Of a stretch of 64,000 nucleotides of DNA, positions 59,654 through 64,000 are shown piece after piece. This DNA is from Oscillospiraceae bacterium. GTDB taxonomy: Bacteria > Bacillota > Clostridia > Oscillospirales > Acutalibacteraceae. The stretch's first letter is position 1; the number at the start of each line of letters is the position of its first letter. The DNA lies in the NCBI GenBank assembly GCA_902774035.1, contig CACYHA010000001.1, positions 1 to 64,000 on the forward strand. The letters are read 5' to 3'. The notes below the pieces were generated by a model, which worked only from the letters and a program-made list of their open reading frames with translations, did not search any database and was not told the DNA's origin. The position numbers and the translations under genes are program-made.

Positions 59654-60376
59654 ATGAATTATCCGCTGAGTGAAAAATACAATACGCCCGCTTTGATGGC
59701 GAAAATTATGGGCCCGAACCCGCTGAAGCTGGAGGAGGAGCTGCTGCGCAGCCATGAGATCCCGGTCGGCGCGACCGTCTGCGATCTCGGCAGCGGTCAG
59801 GGGCTGACAAGCGTGTTCCTCGCGAAAGAGTACGGGTTTAAGGTTTACGCTGCCGACCTGTGGAGCGACCCGGAGGAAAACCGCGCTTTCTTTGCGTCTC
59901 TGGGGTTGACCGAGGAGCAGATCATCTCGGTAAAAGCCGATGCGATTGCGCTTCCGTTTGCACAGGACTTTTTTGACGCTGTGGTGTCCGCGGATTCTTA
60001 TAATTATTTTGGCCGCGATCCCGCATATCTGGACGCGCATCTGCTGCCGTTCGTGAAACCTGCCGGTCTGATCTATATAACCGTGCCGGGCATGAAGCGC
60101 GACATGCACAACAAACTTCCGCCGGAGCTGCTGCTGTCCTGGACGCCCGAGCAGCTTGACTATCTCCACGATACGGCCTACTGGAAAAACATCGTAAGTC
60201 GGTGCAAAGGCGCAGATGTGCTCTGTGTGGAAGAGATGGAATCGAATGAGGAGGTCTGGGCAGACTGGCTGCGTCAGGAAAATCCATATGCGGTCGGCGA
60301 CCGAAAGGCGATGGAGGCCGGCGGCGGACGGTACTTGAATTTTATTCGGATCGTTTTGAAAAAGCATTCGGCTTGA
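59654..60376 (+). CDS. SAM-dependent methyltransferase (class I)
   Basis: A 240-residue protein. Motif I VCDLGSGQGLTSVFLAK and the following acidic VYAADLWSD bind SAM; VKADAIALPFAQDFFDAVVS is motif II and LLPFVKPAGLIYITVPGM the later strand. It resembles UbiE/small-molecule methyltransferases, with a Cys/Asn-rich tail. The substrate is unknown; a TetR operon suggests it responds to or modifies a small compound. The rubredoxin promoter lies within its last codons. Confidence 0.88.
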   Translation: MNYPLSEKYNTPALMAKIMGPNPLKLEEELLRSHEIPVGATVCDLGSGQGLTSVFLAKEYGFKVYAADLWSDPEENRAFFASLGLTEEQIISVKADAIALPFAQDFFDAVVSADSYNYFGRDPAYLDAHLLPFVKPAGLIYITVPGMKRDMHNKLPPELLLSWTPEQLDYLHDTAYWKNIVSRCKGADVLCVEEMESNEEVWADWLRQENPYAVGDRKAMEAGGGRYLNFIRIVLKKHSA

Positions 60377-60401
60377 CAACTGTCTGTCTTCATGGTAGAA
60401 T
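60373..60401 (+). promoter_or_regulatory. Promoter of the rubredoxin gene
   Basis: TTGACA (60373-60378), 17 bp, TAGAAT (60396-60401). It overlaps the stop codon of the methyltransferase. Confidence 0.78.
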
Positions 60402-60433
60402 GTGGATAAGAAAATACGAAAGGAGCCTTTGCT

Positions 60434-60586
60434 ATGTACGAATGTCCCTGCGGCTATGTGTATGATCCGGCAGTCGGCGATCCCGACGGCGGTATCGCGC
60501 CCGGCACCGCGTTTGAAGACATCCCGGAGGATTGGGTCTGCCCGATCTGCGGCCTGGGCAAGGATATGTTCACGCCGGCCGACTGA
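60434..60586 (+). CDS. Rubredoxin with a CxC first iron pair
   Basis: Only 50 residues: [12 protein letters not shown], then [20 protein letters not shown] and GKDMFTPAD. The standard family has CxxCGY for the first pair, but here it is CPCGY (Cys4 and Cys6), one residue shorter. The second pair is the normal CPICG. I recall such sequences in clostridial rubredoxins, so the iron site is probably still formed. It carries single electrons to peroxide-reducing proteins such as the rubrerythrin at 23595. ATG 60434 has an AAAGGAG site. Its terminator follows. Confidence 0.9.
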   Translation: MYECPCGYVYDPAVGDPDGGIAPGTAFEDIPEDWVCPICGLGKDMFTPAD

Positions 60587-60603
60587 GGTGAAATCGATCT
60601 GAA

Positions 60604-60632
60604 AAACGGATCCGCGCTGCGGGTCCGTTTTT
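60604..60632 (+). terminator. Rubredoxin terminator
   Basis: AAACGGATCCGCG... pairs with CGGGTCCGTTT, then a run of T. Confidence 0.8.
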
Positions 60633-60633
60633 T

Positions 60634-60791
60634 TGCGCACGGCAACGCCGTGCGCAGTTGCGGCGGCGGAACGCCCCGTGCAGTACACGGGGCTGCGCGG
60701 GGCGCATCCGCGCCCCGCGCCCGTGCGGCGGCTGCGCCGCCGCACGGTTCCGCCGCCGCCTTTTTTTGCCGCAAAGCGCAGCTTTGCGGCA
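60634..60791. repeat. Cloverleaf-type palindromic element B
   Basis: The outer stem GCGGCGGCGGAAC (60660-60672) pairs perfectly with 60747-60759. Three arms follow: GCCCCGTG/CACGGGGC, GCGCGGGGCG/CGCCCCGCGC and CCGTGCGGCGG/CCGCCGCACGG. A hairpin precedes it (60634-60656) and another follows (60767-60791), exactly as in element A. Confidence 0.77.
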
Positions 60792-60818
60792 AAAAGTGTT
60801 TGGTTTGCAAATTTCTTC

Positions 60819-60847
60819 TTGCAAATGCCGAAGAAACGCGCTATAAT
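60819..60847 (+). promoter_or_regulatory. Promoter of the GH13 gene
   Basis: TTGCAA (60819-60824), 17 bp, TATAAT (60842-60847), 33 bp before the start codon. Confidence 0.65.
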
Positions 60848-60880
60848 AGATACTGAGAAAATATGGAAAGGAGCATACAA

Positions 60881-62764
60881 ATGAAACTGACACTCGACAG
60901 CACCCTGCACGATGTCCTACAAACCCCCGTCGGCAGCGATCTTGTCGCCATGGTCGGCTATCATGCAGGCATCCCCGACGCGGTGCTGTATAACCCCGTT
61001 GTCGGAAAGATCAAGCTGAAAACGATCTCAAAGCTGCTGGGCGACAAGCTGCCTGCGGCGACAATGGAGCACCTTTGCAGGCTTTTGGGTTACACGGCGG
61101 AAAAGGTTGTCACGAAGGACGAGACCGATCCGAAATGGTGGAAGGAATCCGTGATCTATCAGATCTATCCGCGTTCCTTCTGCGATTCCAACGGCGACGG
61201 CATCGGCGATCTGCAGGGGATCATTTCAAAGCTCGATTATCTGAAAGATCTCGGTGTGGACGTGATCTGGGTCAGCCCGATCTACGATTCTCCGAACGAC
61301 GATATGGGCTACGATATCCGCGATTACCGCAAGATCATGACAGAGTTCGGCTCCATGGAGGATTTCGACGAGATGCTGGCCGAGATCCATAAGCGCGGGA
61401 TGCGCCTTGTGATGGATCTCGTGGTGAACCACACTTCCGATGAGCATGAATGGTTCCAAAAAGCGCTCGCAGGAGACAAAAAGTATAAGGACTACTATAT
61501 TTTCCGCAAAGGAAAAGGTCCCGGCGTTCCGCCGAACAACTGGACGAGTCTGTTTTCCGGCCCGGCGTGGAACTATTATCCCGAGCTGGACGAATGGGCG
61601 CTGCACCTGTTCTCCACCAAGCAGATGGATCTCAACTGGGAGAATCCCGACGTGCGCGCCGATGTGGCGGACATGGTCTGCTGGTGGCTGGAAAAGGGTG
61701 TGGACGGCTTCCGTATGGACGTGATCAACATGATCTCCAAGACCCATGACCTGCCCGACGGCAACGCGCTGGTCGGCGAGGTCATCGGCTACGGCGGCGA
61801 ACATTATTTCTGGGGTCCGCGCCTGCAGGAATACCTGCATGAGCTGAACCAAAACGCGTTTGCAAAGTTTCCGGATTCCTTCTGCGTCGGCGAGACCGGC
61901 GGCATCGGCGTCGAGATGGCGAAGTATCTCATCGACGATTCCCGTGAGGAGATCCGCGAAACCTTCCTGTTCGATCAGCTCGAAAACCCGGGCAAGGAGC
62001 GCTGGAGCGATTATCAGTACGATCTGAAGTACCTCAAGAAGCTCTTTACGAAATACCAGCTCGCCCTGCACGGCTCTTCCTGGCCGACCCTCGTTGTGGA
62101 AAACCACGACAATCCGCGTATGACCAGCAAGGTGAACCCCGATCCGCTCTATCGCAAACCGCTCAGCAAGCTCATCGGCGCCATGCTGCTCACCGGCCGC
62201 GGCACGCCCTACATCTTTGAGGGCGAAGAACTCGGCATGATGAACTGCGATTTCCGCAATATGTCCGAGATCCGCGACGTGGAATCCATCAACAAATACG
62301 CAGCACTCCTTCAAAAGGGCAAAACCCCCGCGCAGGCGTGGAAGACCATCCTTGCCGGTTCCCGCGACCACGGCAGAACGCCGATGTGCTGGAGCACCGC
62401 AAAGAACGCCGGCTTCACCACCGGTACGCCGTGGATCCGTGTCAACGGCGATTACAAGCAGTGCAACGCCGAAACCGAGCTTGCCGACCGCACCAGCGTG
62501 CTGAACTATTTCAAAGCGCTGATCGCTCTGCGCAGGGAGCATAAGGATATCCTTGTTTACGGCGACTTCCTGCCGCTGAAAACGAACGATCAGACCTTCT
62601 GCCTCTACAGAGAAGGGGACAGCGGAAGGTTCTATATCGAAATGAACCTGACAAAAGACAGGTGTGCTCGTCCGCGTCCGGCGGAAGGCAGCCTGCTGCT
62701 TTCGAATTATCCGGGACTCGGCTCTGTGCTGCGCCCCTACGAAGTCAACATTTACCGCGTATAA
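60881..62764 (+). CDS. GH13 alpha-glucosidase-type enzyme with N-terminal extension
   Basis: A 627-residue protein, ATG 60881 after AAAGGAG. GH13 oligo-1,6-glucosidase/trehalose-6-phosphate-hydrolase landmarks: WWKESVIYQIYPRSFCDSNG, VMDLVVNHTSDEH (region I), GVDGFRMDVINMIS (nucleophile Asp), FCVGETGG (acid-base Glu) and VVENHDNPRM (third Asp). An extra 75-residue helical N-terminus (MKLTLDSTLHDVLQTPVGSD...LKTISKLLGDKLPA) is not part of the GH13 fold. It should hydrolyse alpha-1,4 or 1,6 glucosides in the cytosol. The phosphosugar mutase gene follows by 21 bp, fitting use of the released glucose. Confidence 0.88.
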   Translation: MKLTLDSTLHDVLQTPVGSDLVAMVGYHAGIPDAVLYNPVVGKIKLKTISKLLGDKLPAATMEHLCRLLGYTAEKVVTKDETDPKWWKESVIYQIYPRSFCDSNGDGIGDLQGIISKLDYLKDLGVDVIWVSPIYDSPNDDMGYDIRDYRKIMTEFGSMEDFDEMLAEIHKRGMRLVMDLVVNHTSDEHEWFQKALAGDKKYKDYYIFRKGKGPGVPPNNWTSLFSGPAWNYYPELDEWALHLFSTKQMDLNWENPDVRADVADMVCWWLEKGVDGFRMDVINMISKTHDLPDGNALVGEVIGYGGEHYFWGPRLQEYLHELNQNAFAKFPDSFCVGETGGIGVEMAKYLIDDSREEIRETFLFDQLENPGKERWSDYQYDLKYLKKLFTKYQLALHGSSWPTLVVENHDNPRMTSKVNPDPLYRKPLSKLIGAMLLTGRGTPYIFEGEELGMMNCDFRNMSEIRDVESINKYAALLQKGKTPAQAWKTILAGSRDHGRTPMCWSTAKNAGFTTGTPWIRVNGDYKQCNAETELADRTSVLNYFKALIALRREHKDILVYGDFLPLKTNDQTFCLYREGDSGRFYIEMNLTKDRCARPRPAEGSLLLSNYPGLGSVLRPYEVNIYRV

Positions 62765-62785
62765 TCATTTTCAGGAGGAACTGCT

Positions 62786-64000
62786 ATGAACGATATCCAT
62801 GCACTTTATGACCTTTGGAAAAAGAACGCAACGGCCGATCCCGACCTGATCGAGGAGCTGAACGCCGTGGAGGGCAGCGAGGACGAGATCCTCGACCGCT
62901 TCTTTAAAAACCTCGAATTCGGCACGGGCGGTCTGCGCGGCGTCATCGGCGCCGGAACGAACCGTATGAACGTCTACACCGTCGGCCAGGCGACCCAGGG
63001 CCTTGCAACCTATCTGAACACCACCTATGACGCGCCCTCCGTGGCCATCGCCTACGATTCGCGCATCAAGTCCGAAAAATTCGCAAGGTTTGCCGCCGGT
63101 GTGCTGGCCGCAAACGACATCAAGGTCTATATCTATCCGGAGTTGGTTCCCACGCCGATGCTCTCCTTCGCGGTGCGCTATTTCTCCTGCAAGGGCGGCA
63201 TCATCCTCACCGCCAGCCACAATCCGGCCAAGTATAACGGCTACAAGTGCTATGACCCCAAGGGCTACCAGATGACCGACGAGGCTGCTGCCGAAACCTA
63301 CGGCTATATCCAGCAGACCGACATGTTCACCGGCATCAAAACGATGGACTTTGACGCGGGCGTGGAAAGCGGAAAGATCGAATACATCGGCGCCGAGGTC
63401 GTGGAAGCGTTCTACAAAGAGGTGGAAAAAGCCTGCCTGTCCAAGGAGATCTGCGCGTCCAGCGGCCTGAAGGTGATCTATACGCCGCTCAACGGCACGG
63501 GCAACAAGCACGTGCGCGAGATGCTGCGCCGGATCGGCATCGCAGAGGTCCGCGTGGTCAAAGAGCAGGAGCTGCCCGACGGCAACTTCCCGACCTGCCC
63601 CTATCCGAACCCGGAGATCCGCCAGGTCTTTGAATGCGGCCTTTCCATGACGGAAGACTTCCCGGCTGATCTGCTGCTCGCCACCGACCCGGACTGCGAC
63701 CGTGTGGGCATCGCCGTGAGGACCGCCGACGGATACAAGCTGATGAGCGGCAACGAGGTCGGTGTGCTGCTGACGGATTATCTGCTCACCCGCAGAAGCG
63801 AGCTCGGATTGCTGCCGAAGGATCCCGTGGTCATCAAATCCTTCGTCACGACCGACCTTGTGACCGCCGTTGCAAAGGAATTCGGCGCCTCTGTGGTCAA
63901 TCTGCTCACCGGCTTCAAATACATCGGCGAATATATGACGATGCTGGAAGCAAAGGGCGAAGCGCAGCGGTTTATTGTCGGTATGGAAGAAAGCTACGGC
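62786..64000 (+). CDS. Phosphoglucomutase/phosphomannomutase, 3' end beyond window
   Basis: The 405 visible codons start at ATG 62786 (AGGAGG) and run off the right edge. EFGTGGLRGVIGAGTNRMN then the phospho-Ser loop ILTASHNPAKYNGYK (TASHNP), the metal-binding DPDCDRVGIAV (Asp-x-Asp-x-Asp), the SGNEVGVLL sugar motif and GMEESYG near the end match the PgcA/alpha-PGM group. It interconverts glucose 1- and 6-phosphate, linking glycan breakdown by the neighbouring GH13 enzyme to glycolysis and nucleotide-sugar supply. About 150 more codons are expected. Confidence 0.93.
   Translation, partial: MNDIHALYDLWKKNATADPDLIEELNAVEGSEDEILDRFFKNLEFGTGGLRGVIGAGTNRMNVYTVGQATQGLATYLNTTYDAPSVAIAYDSRIKSEKFARFAAGVLAANDIKVYIYPELVPTPMLSFAVRYFSCKGGIILTASHNPAKYNGYKCYDPKGYQMTDEAAAETYGYIQQTDMFTGIKTMDFDAGVESGKIEYIGAEVVEAFYKEVEKACLSKEICASSGLKVIYTPLNGTGNKHVREMLRRIGIAEVRVVKEQELPDGNFPTCPYPNPEIRQVFECGLSMTEDFPADLLLATDPDCDRVGIAVRTADGYKLMSGNEVGVLLTDYLLTRRSELGLLPKDPVVIKSFVTTDLVTAVAKEFGASVVNLLTGFKYIGEYMTMLEAKGEAQRFIVGMEESYG

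Noticed and set aside
1-64000. CRISPR array or tRNA/rRNA genes
   Set aside because: No regularly spaced direct repeats with spacers and no recognisable tRNA or rRNA sequence were seen. A covariance search would settle small RNAs.

Overview
The window reads as chromosomal DNA of a Gram-positive gut-type Clostridia bacterium, most likely a member of the Oscillospiraceae/Eubacteriales. The grounds are AGGAGG-type ribosome binding sites, sigma-A promoters (TTGACA-17-TATAAT), and firmicute families such as DUF4364, RNase M5, DUF3021 and standalone TipAS. There is also anaerobe redox gear (reverse rubrerythrin, rubredoxin) and many secreted glycan-active proteins. Most of it is GC-rich. Four stretches are visibly more AT-rich (about 2.2-5.2, 38.9-39.8, 52.1-53.2 and 55.7-56.9 kb) and hold the least familiar genes. 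This assignment is inference; no rRNA or marker protein is present.

Layout. 0-3.6 kb: M20 peptidase (cut by the left edge), an Ntn-type amide hydrolase and a secreted sialidase-like protein. 3.7-5.2 kb: a 1.5 kb segment bounded by 36-bp inverted repeats, carrying a CarD-like regulator but no transposase. 5.3-11.5 kb: CotH, DUF4956 and VTC genes behind a two-component system. 11.8-14.6 kb: pepF followed by gene debris (an oppC fragment, a decapitated XRE gene, a duplicated operator). 14.6-23.4 kb: secreted proteins, a LuxR-type regulator with two membrane sensors, and a LytTR/DUF3021 cassette. 23.6-28.7 kb: rubrerythrin, secreted proteins, a decayed TipA/MerR gene and a sialidase. 28.7-39.7 kb: a LytTR two-component system and probable target genes, an amidase, an oxidoreductase and GH127. 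39.9-49.1 kb: a housekeeping run (PRTase, comEC, holA, rnmV, ispF), a Fur/Zur-type regulator with a zinc or manganese ABC transporter whose permease and binding protein are fused, then rmlC and rmlD. 49.3-52.1 kb: GH43 and DUF4364. 52.4-56.8 kb: an accessory operon with a ClpP paralogue, a VirD4-like ATPase and a membrane HExxH protein. 57-64 kb: HAD phosphatase, CsoR-type regulator, TetR with a methyltransferase, rubredoxin, GH13 glucosidase and phosphosugar mutase (cut by the right edge).

How it fits together. Several signalling modules sit beside the secreted proteins they probably control. The clearest case is the LytTR system. Three sites, each a pair of octamers 21 bp apart with the second octamer starting exactly 37 bp before a -10 element, precede the regulator itself, the large secreted repeat protein at 31080 and the lipoprotein at 39051. 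Five otherwise unrelated exported proteins carry an aromatic amphipathic segment of the FFxxL type at one end, which suggests a shared surface-retention or membrane-association module. Four intergenic cloverleaf-like palindromic elements, each closed by a 13-bp outer stem, form a repeat family. The 52.4-56.8 kb operon is the best candidate for an undescribed system.
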